A DNA stretch of 64,000 nucleotides from Sphingopyxis microcysteis (GCF_012274265.1 NZ_JAANYY010000005.1:186001-250000); one strand, 5' to 3'; shown: positions 9,372-19,241, counted from the first letter of the stretch. Notes: generated by a model not told the origin, from the letters alone. Program-made: numbers and translations.

Positions 9372-11219
9372 TCAATTGGCTACGGGCTTCACCCGCCACA
9401 CCGACAATCCAGCGCGCGAGGCAATCGGCACCGGTTCGAGCCACGCGGGCGCTTTCTGCGCGTATAGTTGCGCGGCCAGCGCGTCCTTGCGCGCCCCGCG
9501 ATATTGCGCGAAGTCATTGGCGGTCCGGCAAAAGACGATCAATGTCGCGCCATGTTTGCGAACCAGAGCCTCAGCCCTTGCGGGGTCGCCCGCAAAGACA
9601 CGGATACTGTCAGCCATCGCTTCCTTGTTACGATGGTGCGGGGTCGCGACCAGGCGATGACGCGTCCAGAAGATGACCGGCGCGCCGAGGTCGATCGGGG
9701 TCAGGATCGTTGTCGTCTCCAAGCGATCGAGTGCCGCGACAGCCGCCGGATCGAGACAGGTGCCCGCGTAGCGCGCTTTCGCTACTTCGTCTTTTGCGTC
9801 AGCCTGCAAGCCCGGGAATACCAGACCAAGTACCGCGGCCACCGCGATGCTGCCAAGCAGCGGCAGGGTCAGCGACGCCATTGCCGACGCCAGCACGCGC
9901 GGGATCGTCGCTTGGATGCTCCGCGCCCAGCCCCAAACGCGCAGGCCGATCCAAGCGCAACCGGGCAAAGCAAAGATATGGGCGGTTGACACGCTCCGCA
10001 GCACGAGCAGCGACAGTAAGGTCGCGCCCGCCAGCGCGACGAACACCGTCGTCCAAGCCTTGCGATCGTCGGCGTCGGCGCAGCCACGCCACGCCAAAAA
10101 AGACCCCGCCAAGCCAGCGATCGACGGTGCCAAAACAAAAATTGCGTCATAACCGCGCGACGCCCACAAGGGCTGGCCTTCAAGGACGTTGCGATACCAA
10201 TATTCGACGACAATCGGATCGAGCGAGGCGAACGGACCTTTCGCGCAAAGTGGTTCGGTTCCTACCAGCGCAGCCGCCGCCGCCAGCCCCGCGCCGCCCA
10301 GCAGCCCGAGCCGCAGCCACACCGCCGCCGGATTGGCTCGGACGACCGCGAAGGTCGCCGCCGCTGCTGCCACGAACGCTGCCATATAGGGCGCCGACAA
10401 CGAATCGCACCAAGTGCCCGTCAGGCCGACCGGACCGCGCGTGACGAACTGAAGCAGAATCGCGCCCCCCGCAAGCGCGCCGAGATATCCGCACAGCCGA
10501 TCGCGATCGGCAGGGCGCGCATGGATTGACCAGCGTAGCGCCGCAAGCGCAGCGAATAGCGCAACGATCGGTAGCCCTTCGATCGATACCGCGAGCAAAG
10601 CTGCGGCGAAGAAACCGCCCCATAGCCCCGCGCGCCAGCTCGCTGGCCGCAGCGCCTGTGCCATGATCAGCATCGCCAGCAATATTTGCCAGCCGTGGTG
10701 ATCGACCCGCAGCGGTCGGAACTGCATCACGATGAAACCCGACATGATCAGGAACAGCGGCACCACATAGGCGATCCGCCGATCGGACAGGCCTCGATAG
10801 CCAAGCGCGCAGGCGGCACTCAGCGCAGCGCCGAGCATCGGGGGCCACAAGGTCATCACAATGCGCTCGGCCATCGCCTGCCCGAACAGCGGCGTCAGCA
10901 ACGCTATAGCGGCTGCCAGCGGTGCGTCGACGATTCGGGACCAGTGCATGAGCACCCCGCCGCCCGCCGGATTGACACGATATTGCGTCAGATCCCACCA
11001 GCTTTGCCCCGCCAGCAGGTCGCGGACCTGCGCCATGCGCATTGCATCGTCAGTGTCACCAAGGTCGAGCGCAACGATCGACGGCCAGTTGGCCATGATC
11101 GCGATCAGGCTCATCGCGCCCCATATGAGCAGCGCGATACGCAGCGGCGTAAGCCGCGCCCCGAAGCCGATTGCACGCGGCGGCGCACCGGTCGCGGACA
11201 GCACCGCCGCATCGGTCAC
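9372..11219 (-). CDS. Polytopic membrane protein, GT-C glycosyltransferase-like (copy 1)
   Basis: This 615-residue protein has about 11-13 predicted membrane helices and a soluble C-terminal part of roughly 120 residues. The first extracytoplasmic loop has an acidic motif DTDDAMR followed by TQYRVNP and GGVLMHWSR, as expected for a metal-binding GT-C active site (oligosaccharyltransferase/mannosyltransferase fold). The C-terminal domain contains TRHRLVATPHHRN. These landmarks recur in the second copy at 13313-15142. Its start overlaps the gtrA-like stop by four bases. Transfer of sugar from a lipid carrier is inferred from fold resemblance only. Confidence 0.7.
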   Translation of the reverse strand: MTDAAVLSATGAPPRAIGFGARLTPLRIALLIWGAMSLIAIMANWPSIVALDLGDTDDAMRMAQVRDLLAGQSWWDLTQYRVNPAGGGVLMHWSRIVDAPLAAAIALLTPLFGQAMAERIVMTLWPPMLGAALSAACALGYRGLSDRRIAYVVPLFLIMSGFIVMQFRPLRVDHHGWQILLAMLIMAQALRPASWRAGLWGGFFAAALLAVSIEGLPIVALFAALAALRWSIHARPADRDRLCGYLGALAGGAILLQFVTRGPVGLTGTWCDSLSAPYMAAFVAAAAATFAVVRANPAAVWLRLGLLGGAGLAAAAALVGTEPLCAKGPFASLDPIVVEYWYRNVLEGQPLWASRGYDAIFVLAPSIAGLAGSFLAWRGCADADDRKAWTTVFVALAGATLLSLLVLRSVSTAHIFALPGCAWIGLRVWGWARSIQATIPRVLASAMASLTLPLLGSIAVAAVLGLVFPGLQADAKDEVAKARYAGTCLDPAAVAALDRLETTTILTPIDLGAPVIFWTRHRLVATPHHRNKEAMADSIRVFAGDPARAEALVRKHGATLIVFCRTANDFAQYRGARKDALAAQLYAQKAPAWLEPVPIASRAGLSVWRVKPVAN

Positions 11220-11647
11220 GCCGCGGCGGTCCGGAAAACGATATGCCGGCGGAGCAGATAGGTGGTCTGGAAACTGACGACGATCGCCGCCAGTTTGGCC
11301 AGCCGCGGATCGAGCCCCAGCGCGCTGCCGGTGCCGACGATCGCCGTCGTGACGGCAAGACCGACCAGCGCCGACCCGACGAACAGCATTTTTTGGCGAT
11401 GTCGCTCACCGGTACCGCGCGCCGCGGCGCCGTCGGCAAAGACGAGGCGGCTCGAGACCAGCCAATGGACCAAGATCCCGGCGCAATAGCCGACCGCCGA
11501 CGCCGCCATCGGCGACAGTCCCGAATCGAGCAGCAACAGGAACAGCGCGGCATCGCTGCCCAGCGCGAGCACGCTGGCGAGCAGATAGTTCAGCCAGCGA
11601 ATCTCGCCGCGGCGAACCGCTCCAACCAGTTTGGTGACGGGAAGCAT
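11216..11647 (-). CDS. GtrA-family membrane protein
   Basis: This 143-residue protein has four hydrophobic helices in the GtrA/DPMS pattern, with WLNYLLASVLALGSDAALF at the N-terminus and AKLAAIVVSFQTTYLLRRHIVF at the C-terminus (quoted here only as landmarks). Family members help move undecaprenyl-linked sugars across the inner membrane for surface glycan modification. The ATG start has GGAGGGG eight bases upstream; a TTG 21 bases earlier overlaps that site and is rejected. It lies 25 bp after the flavoprotein gene and overlaps the GT-C-like gene by four bases, forming a three-gene unit. Confidence 0.85.
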   Translation of the reverse strand: MLPVTKLVGAVRRGEIRWLNYLLASVLALGSDAALFLLLLDSGLSPMAASAVGYCAGILVHWLVSSRLVFADGAAARGTGERHRQKMLFVGSALVGLAVTTAIVGTGSALGLDPRLAKLAAIVVSFQTTYLLRRHIVFRTAAA

Positions 11648-11672
11648 GGCAAGAACCCCTCCGGCCAAGACG

Positions 11673-13208
11673 TCAGGCGGCCTTGGTCACGCGCGCGGGA
11701 ACGTCGCGCACCGACGCCAGCGCGGCCTGTTCGCCCTCGGTGCCGCTCTCATGATATTCGGCGTCCTCGTTGACGCCCCAGATGTCGTACACCCGTTCGC
11801 CCGCGACGATGTTGCGCACCGTCAGCATCGCGGTCATCATCGCATGATCCTGGTTGTTGTAGCGGTGCATGCCGTTGCGCCCGACCATATGCAGCGTCGG
11901 ATAACGCGCCTCGAGCTCGCTGCGCATCGTTTCGACATGCGCGGCATAATCATCGTCATAGACCGGATAGGCCTTTTCCTGCCGCACCACCGCGCCGCCA
12001 ACGACATCCTTGGGATCGCAAAGGCCCAGGATCGCCATTTCCCTCGTCGCCAGCGCAATCAGATCATCGTCGCTCGACGCCCAAAGGCCATCGCCTTCGA
12101 AACAGAAATATTCGAGGCCGACGCATGCGATCGCCGGGTCGGGCACCATTTCGGGCGACCAGCTGCGGAAATTCTGCACCCGGCCGACCTGCACCTTGCT
12201 ATCGTGGATATAGATCCAGTTGTCGGGGAACAGGTCCTCCGACCGGATTTTCAGCGCGACGGTCAGAAAATCGCGATATTTCAGCGACGGCGCCGCGGAC
12301 AGCGCGCAGGCAGGCAGCGGATGGATACGCGCCGCCAGCTCGCGCATCGGCGCCGAGCTGATGACATGCGCTGCGTCGATCACGACATCGCCATCGGGAC
12401 CATTGGCGGTCAGCCGCCAGCGTCCGCTGACCTGGTCCTGCGTCAGCTGCTTGAAGCTGTGCGCCATCAGCACATGGTTGCCGCCCGCGACCACCTTGTC
12501 GCGCGCCGCATCCCACATCATGCCGGGGCCAAGCCGCGGATAACGAAAGGTTTCGAGCAAGGTCTTGGTCGCCATGCCGTCATTGGGCTTCTTGTTGAGC
12601 CCGAGGCTGCGCTTCAGCCCGTCGAGCACCGCGGCACCGAGGCTCAGCCCCTTGATCCGCTGCGCCGCCCAGTCTGCCGACATCTCGTCGCACGGCATGC
12701 CCCACACCTTCTCGGTATAGGTTTTGAAGAAGATCGAATAGAGCTTCCGCCCGAACTGGTTGATCGTCCAGTCCTCGAAACTGCGGACATTCCTGTTCGG
12801 CAGCAGCTTGGCCTGCGCATAGCTGATCATGCACAAGGTCGAGCGCACGACGCCGAGATTCCACAGCGCTTCGAACGCGCGCAGCGGGTAGGAATAGAAT
12901 TTGCCCTCATAATAAATGCGGCTCATCCGCGGGCGCTGGATGAAGTCGTCGGGCAGAATCTCGTTCCACAGATCGACGACTTCCTGGCTCTTCGAAAAAA
13001 AGCGGTGGCCGCCAATGTCGAAGCGAAAACCCTCATGCTCGACCGTCCGGCTGATCCCGCCGACATAAACCGGATCCTTCTCGATCACCGTCACCTTATA
13101 ACCCTGTTGGGTCAGCTGATAGGCAGCGGTGAGCCCCGCCGGCCCCGCACCAATGATGGCAACATCGGCGCTGGTCGGACGGCTTTTCGAAATACGGGCG
13201 TCGGTCAC
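11673..13208 (-). CDS. FAD-dependent oxidoreductase, UDP-galactopyranose mutase-like
   Basis: This 511-residue flavoprotein has an N-terminal Rossmann dinucleotide motif AIIGAGPAGLTAAYQL, then VIEKDPVYVGGISRT and FDIGGHRFFSKS. That order is seen in the NAD(P)/FAD amino-oxidase-like proteins related to UDP-galactopyranose mutase and protoporphyrinogen oxidase. The C-terminal YPVYDDDYAAH and GRNGMHRYNNQDHAM close the FAD site, as in mutase-like family members found in glycan clusters. The GTG start is preceded by GGGGGA at seven bases; a GTG 15 bases upstream is the alternative. It leads the operon with the gtrA-like and GT-C-like genes and probably acts on a nucleotide- or lipid-linked sugar. 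Confidence 0.82.
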   Translation of the reverse strand: MTDARISKSRPTSADVAIIGAGPAGLTAAYQLTQQGYKVTVIEKDPVYVGGISRTVEHEGFRFDIGGHRFFSKSQEVVDLWNEILPDDFIQRPRMSRIYYEGKFYSYPLRAFEALWNLGVVRSTLCMISYAQAKLLPNRNVRSFEDWTINQFGRKLYSIFFKTYTEKVWGMPCDEMSADWAAQRIKGLSLGAAVLDGLKRSLGLNKKPNDGMATKTLLETFRYPRLGPGMMWDAARDKVVAGGNHVLMAHSFKQLTQDQVSGRWRLTANGPDGDVVIDAAHVISSAPMRELAARIHPLPACALSAAPSLKYRDFLTVALKIRSEDLFPDNWIYIHDSKVQVGRVQNFRSWSPEMVPDPAIACVGLEYFCFEGDGLWASSDDDLIALATREMAILGLCDPKDVVGGAVVRQEKAYPVYDDDYAAHVETMRSELEARYPTLHMVGRNGMHRYNNQDHAMMTAMLTVRNIVAGERVYDIWGVNEDAEYHESGTEGEQAALASVRDVPARVTKAA

Positions 13209-13312
13209 TGAATATTCCCCCACAGACAGATTGGGCTCTAACTGGCGTAGAACGCGCTAAAAAATGGTTAACGTGACGGTAGGAAATGATGCTCTACCGC
13301 GGAATTCAGCGG

Positions 13313-15142
13313 TTAAGGACGGGAGCGCGGCGGCAGGATCTGATAAACACTCAACGCTCCTGAAGAGAGCCGCGGGTCAAGGGTCAGCCAGTCCACCCGC
13401 TTTCCCTGCACCAGCTGCGCAGCGAGGCCGCGGGGTGCCTCCTTCGCAAAGCGCTGCATTTCGGGCAGGCCGAGGCAGGCGATGAGATAATGGACACGCT
13501 CGCTGCGAACGATCGGCTCAGCCGCCGCGGGATCCGCAGTATAGGCGGCGATGACCCGGCGCATCGCGGGTGCATTGCGATGATGCCCGGTCGCCACGAC
13601 GCTGTGCCGGGTGCGGACGAGCAACGCGGGACCAATATCGATCGGCGCGAACAAGTGGGTCGGCGGCACCTGGTTCAACGCAGTGAGAGCGGCCTCAGTG
13701 GGACATTTTCCCATATCTTGCCCCTCACTCGCCGGCGCGCCGGCGATCGCAAATGCCAGCTTCGCGCCCACCGCGGCATCGACCCCGGGCAAAGCTGCAA
13801 AGATCAGCAAGATCGACGCGACCCGGGCCGCAAGCGATCGCCGTTGCCGGCTCCAGCGCCACAATCCGATCGCCATTGCCGCAAAGGCAGGGATCAGAAA
13901 CGCGTGGGTCGTCGCGCCCATCCGGGTCACAAAAAGGGACATCAGCGCACTGGGCAATATAATGACTGCGACGCGCGTCCAATTCTCTTCAGTGATATCG
14001 CCGCGACTCTTGCGCCACGCCCACGCTAGCGCGGCAAGGCCGACCAGCGTCGGGGCGAGATAGAGCATCGCATAGGGTAATTTCTGGGTCCAGATCGGTC
14101 GCCCCTCGTACACTAGGTCGTACCAATAATGTTGCACCAGCGGATCGAGCATACTGAAAGGCCCGGAAAGACAGGGCTTGCCGATCAGGACAAAAGCTGC
14201 GCCGCCCCCGATTGCCGCCACCACCAAACCCGTTACGCGGTGTAGCACCGACCGTGACAGCACCGCGGATGCGTGGACCCAAATGCACGAAATCGTCGCG
14301 GCGACTGCAACCGCGGCCGCATAAGGCAATGAAAAACTGTCGCAAAACACTGTGAGCGTCGATATCGTCCCGCGCATCGCCAATAGCCAAGCGATCGGCA
14401 ATACCGCTAAGCCAAGCGTAAAACCGGCAAACCGCCGCCCTGCCGCCGAATCGCGCAGCCAGTCGTAAGCAAACAGCCCGCCGAAGATCGCAAGATAAGG
14501 TAGTCCCTCCAGCGAAATTTCGACGTGCAGCGTGACGATCACTGCCGCTGCCAAGCCGTTGGCAAATGTCGCGGGCCGCAACGCAATCCAGAGCAAGGCA
14601 ACCGACAGGAGCAGCTGCCAGCCATGGTGGTCGATACGCATCGGGGCAAAAAACTGCAGAAAGGTCACGCCGGTGAAAGCGATCAACAGCCCAACAACAA
14701 CCACTTGCCGACCGCCCAGCAAGGTCAGGATCCTGCCAAGGAGCATGAATAGCGGCAGGATCAGCAGCAAAGGCTGAAGCGCCAGCGCCCAGCGCTCGCC
14801 CGCGACCTCCCCCATTAGCGGTTGCAACAACAGGATGGGGCCAGCGATCGACGCGTCGACGAAACGCGACCAATGCATCAATCCGCCACCCTCGCTTGGG
14901 TTTACGCGATATTGCGTAACGTCGAACCAGCTCTGCCCGCCGATCAGGTCGCGCACCTGCGCCAACCGCATCGCATCGTCAGGGTCCGGATAGTGAAATT
15001 GAAGGACGGCATCCTGCAGGCCAAGCAGGCTGAACGCGACGAGGACGAGCCACAGCAGCGCCGCGAAACCATCGGTCCCGATATCCGCCAAAAGCTGCCG
15101 CGCCATGCCAATCCGCTGCATTGCCCGCATCACCCCATCCAT
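13313..15142 (-). CDS. Polytopic membrane protein, GT-C glycosyltransferase-like (copy 2)
   Basis: This protein of about 609 residues is a paralogue of the 9372-11219 gene. Both share the acidic loop (here DPDDAMR), then TQYRVNP and GGLMHWSR, a long hydrophobic core with MRIDHHGWQLLL, and the C-terminal TRHSVVATGHHRN. The start is uncertain; the ATG at 15142 is used, but two further in-frame ATGs follow within 30 bases and ribosome sites are weak. It lies upstream of, and on the same strand as, the flavoprotein operon, with about 104 bp between. Membrane sugar transfer is inferred, not shown. Confidence 0.7.
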   Translation of the reverse strand: MDGVMRAMQRIGMARQLLADIGTDGFAALLWLVLVAFSLLGLQDAVLQFHYPDPDDAMRLAQVRDLIGGQSWFDVTQYRVNPSEGGGLMHWSRFVDASIAGPILLLQPLMGEVAGERWALALQPLLLILPLFMLLGRILTLLGGRQVVVVGLLIAFTGVTFLQFFAPMRIDHHGWQLLLSVALLWIALRPATFANGLAAAVIVTLHVEISLEGLPYLAIFGGLFAYDWLRDSAAGRRFAGFTLGLAVLPIAWLLAMRGTISTLTVFCDSFSLPYAAAVAVAATISCIWVHASAVLSRSVLHRVTGLVVAAIGGGAAFVLIGKPCLSGPFSMLDPLVQHYWYDLVYEGRPIWTQKLPYAMLYLAPTLVGLAALAWAWRKSRGDITEENWTRVAVIILPSALMSLFVTRMGATTHAFLIPAFAAMAIGLWRWSRQRRSLAARVASILLIFAALPGVDAAVGAKLAFAIAGAPASEGQDMGKCPTEAALTALNQVPPTHLFAPIDIGPALLVRTRHSVVATGHHRNAPAMRRVIAAYTADPAAAEPIVRSERVHYLIACLGLPEMQRFAKEAPRGLAAQLVQGKRVDWLTLDPRLSSGALSVYQILPPRSRP

Positions 15143-15311
15143 CGGCAACCACCCGCTTGAACTTCGCAGGCCAAAGACTGCATTCCGCTGTGACCAAACA
15201 TGGCTAAAGACCGGTTAATTTCGCAGCGCGTTTCCCTCCGAAACGGACGTTCGCGGCTTGGGGCGCCGCCGGTCTTGCGGTAACGTCGGGGACATCAAGG
15301 AGGCCCACGGC

Positions 15312-16274
15312 ATGGCAGGCGGTCTGGCAATCGTTTTGAGCGGCGGCGGCGCCAAGGGGGCGTTTCAGGTCGGTGTCGTCCACGAACTTGTCGTTAATCG
15401 CGGCGTCCGGCTCGATATCGTGGCGGGGGTGTCGACCGGCGCGATCCAGGCGCTGGGGGTCGCGCAGGATGATGTGCCGGGGCTGCTCGACGCCTGGCTC
15501 GCCATCCGCGGCAACGGCTCGATCTACAAGTCGCGTCCGCTCGGCGTCGTCGGCGGGCTGCTCGGCGAAGACGCGATCTACGACACCGCGCCGCTCAAGC
15601 GCCTGCTCAAGAATTTCGCCGACGATGCCAGGCTGCGCGCGAGCGGGCGCAAATTGCTGCTCGGCGTCGTCAATCTCGGGACCGGCACCTATCGCAGCAT
15701 CGACGAGACCGTCCCCGGCATCCACAATTGGGTCTATGCCAGCTGCGCGATGCCCTTGTTCTTCGATCCGCTCAAGACGCGCGCGAGCGACGGGACCGAG
15801 GAGCAATGGGTCGACGGCGGGGTGCGCGACGTGACCCCGCTCAGCGCCGCGCTTGACATGAATCCGCGCGGGGTAATCGCGGTGCGCGCGTCACCCGCGC
15901 CGCGCCCCGGACCGGTGCGCACCTTCCCCAATTTGATCAAGATCGGGCTGCGCGCCGTCGACATCCTCCAGTCCGAAGTCTCGACAAATGACGTGGCGAA
16001 CGCCGCCTTGATCAACGACCTGATCGCCGCGCGCGAAGCGCAGCTGCGCGCGCTGCAAAACGAAGGCATCGGCGGCGCGCAGGCGGCGCGGATCCTCCGC
16101 CCGCTCGACGTCCAGATCGCGCGCTACCGTTTCGCGCCGATCCGCATCATCGAGCCCGAGGAAGAAGTTTCCGAAACGCTCGAATTCGACCCGGCAAAGA
16201 TCCGCGCCGCTATCGACGCGGGCCGCCGCGCCGTCGATCGCGAATGGGACGCGTTGGAGCCGCTTTTGAGTTGA
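15312..16274 (+). CDS. Patatin-like phospholipase
   Basis: This 320-residue predicted lipid acyl hydrolase has a Ser-Asp dyad. The oxyanion loop SGGGAKGAF is at residues 10-18, the nucleophile motif GVSTG has Ser41, and Asp168 lies in VDGG. There is no signal peptide, so it should act from the cytosol or inner-membrane face. AAGGAGG eight bases before the ATG decides the start. It is divergent from the GT-C-like copy 2, and a palindromic repeat follows its end. Substrate lipid unknown. Confidence 0.92.
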   Translation: MAGGLAIVLSGGGAKGAFQVGVVHELVVNRGVRLDIVAGVSTGAIQALGVAQDDVPGLLDAWLAIRGNGSIYKSRPLGVVGGLLGEDAIYDTAPLKRLLKNFADDARLRASGRKLLLGVVNLGTGTYRSIDETVPGIHNWVYASCAMPLFFDPLKTRASDGTEEQWVDGGVRDVTPLSAALDMNPRGVIAVRASPAPRPGPVRTFPNLIKIGLRAVDILQSEVSTNDVANAALINDLIAAREAQLRALQNEGIGGAQAARILRPLDVQIARYRFAPIRIIEPEEEVSETLEFDPAKIRAAIDAGRRAVDREWDALEPLLS

Positions 16275-16324
16275 GAGATGCGAACGGCCGTTTGCGACCG
16301 GAAGCAGCCGGTCAATCCAAGTCC

Positions 16325-16405
16325 CCGTTCGTGTCGAGCGAAGTCGAGATACGCGTGGCTTGGCGTGAGCCTTCGGCGTGTCTCGACTTCGCTCGACACG
16401 AACGG
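16325..16405. repeat. Inverted repeat, 25-bp arms (TGTCGAGCGAAGTCGAGA family)
   Basis: Arms at 16325-16349 and 16381-16405 are exact reverse complements around a 31-base loop. A diverged copy of the same element occurs at 33315-33394, beside the origin. It lies between the convergent patatin and usher-like genes, and may form a strong hairpin limiting read-through. Confidence 0.85.
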
Positions 16406-16451
16406 AGGTAGGAGACGGTCGGGAATCCACCCCAAAGCCGACAATGACCCT

Positions 16452-19241
16452 TTACACCCCCCCATCCCCCGCATCGGGCGGCCCCCGCGCGCCATTGCCC
16501 TCGCCCGTCACCGCTTCTTCCTGCGCCGCCACATCGCGCATCAGCGGCTTCAGCGCCAGCGTGCCCAGCCGCACCCGCGGCGTCCCCTTGCCCGGCACGG
16601 CGGCAACCGCAAAACCGCCGTCGATCCGAAGTGCCGCCGCCGACGCCTTGCCCGGCCGCACCGTGTAACGGCCGTAAGCGACGCCTTCGAACAGGAAATA
16701 TCCGTCGAATTCGGTCAGCGTCGTCGCGCGTACCCGGCCTTCGGCATCGACGAGTTCGAGCGCCAGCCCCTCGATCGCATTGCCGCCGTCGCGGCGCAGC
16801 GCCCCCTCGATTTCGCCTGCGGCGACCATCGGCAAGCCCACCCGCGTTGCGACGCCGGGCCGCGGCGTCACCACGACGCCCGGCAGCGCAGGTTGCACAT
16901 AAGGATCGGGCAGGCTGCCCGCGTCGATGCCGATCAGCACCGGGCGGAACGGCTCAAGCCCGTCGATCGTCCCCTGACCATCCTTGCCGGTCGCCTGCTC
17001 GACATAGGCGTGGCCTGCGGTCAGCGGCACGCCCGCCAGCGCCGCCTCGCTCGGCTGGTGGATGCCGTCGCCATTATCGTCCATCCAGACGTCGGCGATC
17101 ACCTGGCCGCGGCTCGCCAGCTTTTCGCTCGACACGCGCCAGCCGCCGTTCGGCTTCGGTCCGAAGCTGAAGGCGAGCGACAGCGACGCGGCGACCGATC
17201 CGTCGCTTGCCACTTCGCCAAAACCGCTCAGCTGTAAGCGGTTGAAACGGCGCGTATATCCGGCACCGACGCGCGCTCGCTCCAGTCCGCGGTCATAGCC
17301 GAGCTCGGCGCGCCATTCGGCGTCACCCTTCCCGGCCCATTCGCCGATCAACGCCACCCGGGTATCGCTGCTGTCGCCGGACAGCGCAAAGCGCGCCTCG
17401 CCGCGGAGACGCACACGCCCGATGCGGGCATTGGCGAGCAGGGTGGCGGTCAGATTGTCGGGCGGGTCGGGGCCGACCGGTACCTTGGTGCGGCTCCAGT
17501 CGAGCTGGCCGGTAAAGGTCAGCGCCCGGAAACTCGCCGACGCCCGCGCGCTGGCCTCCAGGCTGGAAATTCCGGCGCGCCGATCGATCTGGCGAACGTC
17601 GAAATGAAGCGGCAGTACGGTCCGCCCCAGCTTGACCGACTGGTCGATCGAGATCGAATAGAGGCCATTGATATTGCTGAGAAAACGGTCGGAAACAAAG
17701 CCGTTCCAGCCGCGCATCGCATCGGCGCGAACATAGGTTTCGCCAAACGCCGCGAGCCAGCTCGCGCGCACCGCGCCGCCGCCCCCAAAGCCTTTAGGAG
17801 CATCCGCATAGCTGGCGCCGACCTCGAGCAAGGTCGGCCCGATCGAGCGGCGCAGCGCGGCCTCGGCATAATTGCGCCGCACATTCTCTATCAACAGGCT
17901 GTGCGCATAAGCGGCGACCGACGTGCGCGCATCGAGCCCGCGCTCGATGCCCAGCGTCCCGCGCCAGCCACGCCGGAACGGCCCACGCCCGCGCCCGCCA
18001 AATTCGATCAGGTCGGCGTTTTCCTGCGCAAATCCGGCCCAATACCAGGTCTGCTGGGGCGGAATCGAATCCATCCCCACCTGCACTTGCTTGATTTCGC
18101 GCCGGATTTGCCCCTGCGGACCATAGAGCACAATCTCGAAACGGTTCGCGCCATATTGCAGCGGCACGTCGAGAAATTCGTAGCGGCCGTCGCCATTGGG
18201 GCTGGTGAACGCCAGCAACTGGCCGTTGCGATACAATTCGGCATCCCACCCGGCGGGCAGGTCGCCGCGAAAATTCGTCTTGTCGAAGCTGTCGGGGCGC
18301 TCGATCGGACGGTTGGTGACCACCGCGCCCCGCCCCGGCGCCGACGACGCGACGATCCCGGTCGACAACAGGCTGACATCGCCCGCCGCATAATGCGTCG
18401 CCTTGAGCGGCCCGAGCAGCCGTCCCTCGGGATCGGTGCGATAGAGCCGCATCCGCAAGCTGTCGGGCACGCCCTCATTGTCCGACGACAGCCGCGCGTC
18501 GAAGCTCTGTTTCAGCACTTCGCCCGCGGCGAAAACCTCGTACCGGCCCTGGACGTAGGAGCCGCCGCGCTTGTCGGACACGAACCCCGCCGATGCGACG
18601 ACATCGACCGAGGGTGTCGCCCAGCCCTGATAGGGCCGCGACGCCTGCGGCAGGCTGGCGAGGTCGAACCGCGCCGCGGGCCGGATGGCCGCCGCGCGCG
18701 CGCGCCGTTCGGCGGCGAGCTGGAACGGCAATTTGTCCTTGCTGTCGATGCGCAGCACGGCGTTCGACAGGTCGGCGACAATCGGCACCCCCAACCATGC
18801 GTTGAGACTGTCGAGATCGACGCACCAGCCTGCGGGGGTATCGCGGATCATCGTTGCGGAAAGCCGGAAACTCTGGCTACCCGCGCGCACTTCGCCCGCC
18901 TCGCGGTCGATCGTCAGGCTGCGTCGTTCGTCGAACACCCAGCCGGTTGCGCGGCGCAACTTCTTGTCAACGCGTACCGCCAGGTCGAGCGCAAGCACGA
19001 CATCGGCGAGATCGACGCACACCCCCTGCGGCGTCTGATAGCCGCGCACCCCGTCGCCCAGCCGATATTGGCCCGACCGCATGTCAAATAGCCAGCTGTC
19101 GTCCTCGTTCGGCGCCCACCCGTCGCTCGCCAAGGAAACCGGCGCTTTATCAACGGCCTCAGCGCCGGTGGGAACCAGTCCCACCAGCGCGAGCCCGGCC
19201 AGGATCGCCGGTTTCCATCGGGTCAGCGCCGCGCGGATCAC
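16452..19241 (-). CDS. Usher-like outer-membrane protein with SdrD-type C-terminal domains
   Basis: This 929-residue exported protein has a signal peptide cleaving near TGAEA (residue 29). The N-terminal third contains repeated small modules with paired Cys (GVCVDLADV, GWCVDLDSL). The block at about 310-370 (LPAGWDAELYRNGQLLAF, GRYEFLDVPLQYG, LYGPQGQIRREI) resembles the usher/TcfC-like plug and E-set region. Alternating beta strands consistent with a barrel follow. The C-terminal VWMDDNGDGIHQPSE is an SdrD B-like or carboxypeptidase-regulatory fold with a likely calcium loop. Following a pilin-like and a chaperone gene, it is most likely the secretion pore of a chaperone-usher-type system, though classical FimD motifs are not obvious. 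Confidence 0.7.
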   Translation of the reverse strand: MIRAALTRWKPAILAGLALVGLVPTGAEAVDKAPVSLASDGWAPNEDDSWLFDMRSGQYRLGDGVRGYQTPQGVCVDLADVVLALDLAVRVDKKLRRATGWVFDERRSLTIDREAGEVRAGSQSFRLSATMIRDTPAGWCVDLDSLNAWLGVPIVADLSNAVLRIDSKDKLPFQLAAERRARAAAIRPAARFDLASLPQASRPYQGWATPSVDVVASAGFVSDKRGGSYVQGRYEVFAAGEVLKQSFDARLSSDNEGVPDSLRMRLYRTDPEGRLLGPLKATHYAAGDVSLLSTGIVASSAPGRGAVVTNRPIERPDSFDKTNFRGDLPAGWDAELYRNGQLLAFTSPNGDGRYEFLDVPLQYGANRFEIVLYGPQGQIRREIKQVQVGMDSIPPQQTWYWAGFAQENADLIEFGGRGRGPFRRGWRGTLGIERGLDARTSVAAYAHSLLIENVRRNYAEAALRRSIGPTLLEVGASYADAPKGFGGGGAVRASWLAAFGETYVRADAMRGWNGFVSDRFLSNINGLYSISIDQSVKLGRTVLPLHFDVRQIDRRAGISSLEASARASASFRALTFTGQLDWSRTKVPVGPDPPDNLTATLLANARIGRVRLRGEARFALSGDSSDTRVALIGEWAGKGDAEWRAELGYDRGLERARVGAGYTRRFNRLQLSGFGEVASDGSVAASLSLAFSFGPKPNGGWRVSSEKLASRGQVIADVWMDDNGDGIHQPSEAALAGVPLTAGHAYVEQATGKDGQGTIDGLEPFRPVLIGIDAGSLPDPYVQPALPGVVVTPRPGVATRVGLPMVAAGEIEGALRRDGGNAIEGLALELVDAEGRVRATTLTEFDGYFLFEGVAYGRYTVRPGKASAAALRIDGGFAVAAVPGKGTPRVRLGTLALKPLMRDVAAQEEAVTGEGNGARGPPDAGDGGV

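Noticed and set aside
11631..13211. Long plus-strand open frame opposite the flavoprotein gene
   Set aside because: Antisense shadow; the protein is His/Arg/Gln-rich with no recognisable domain.
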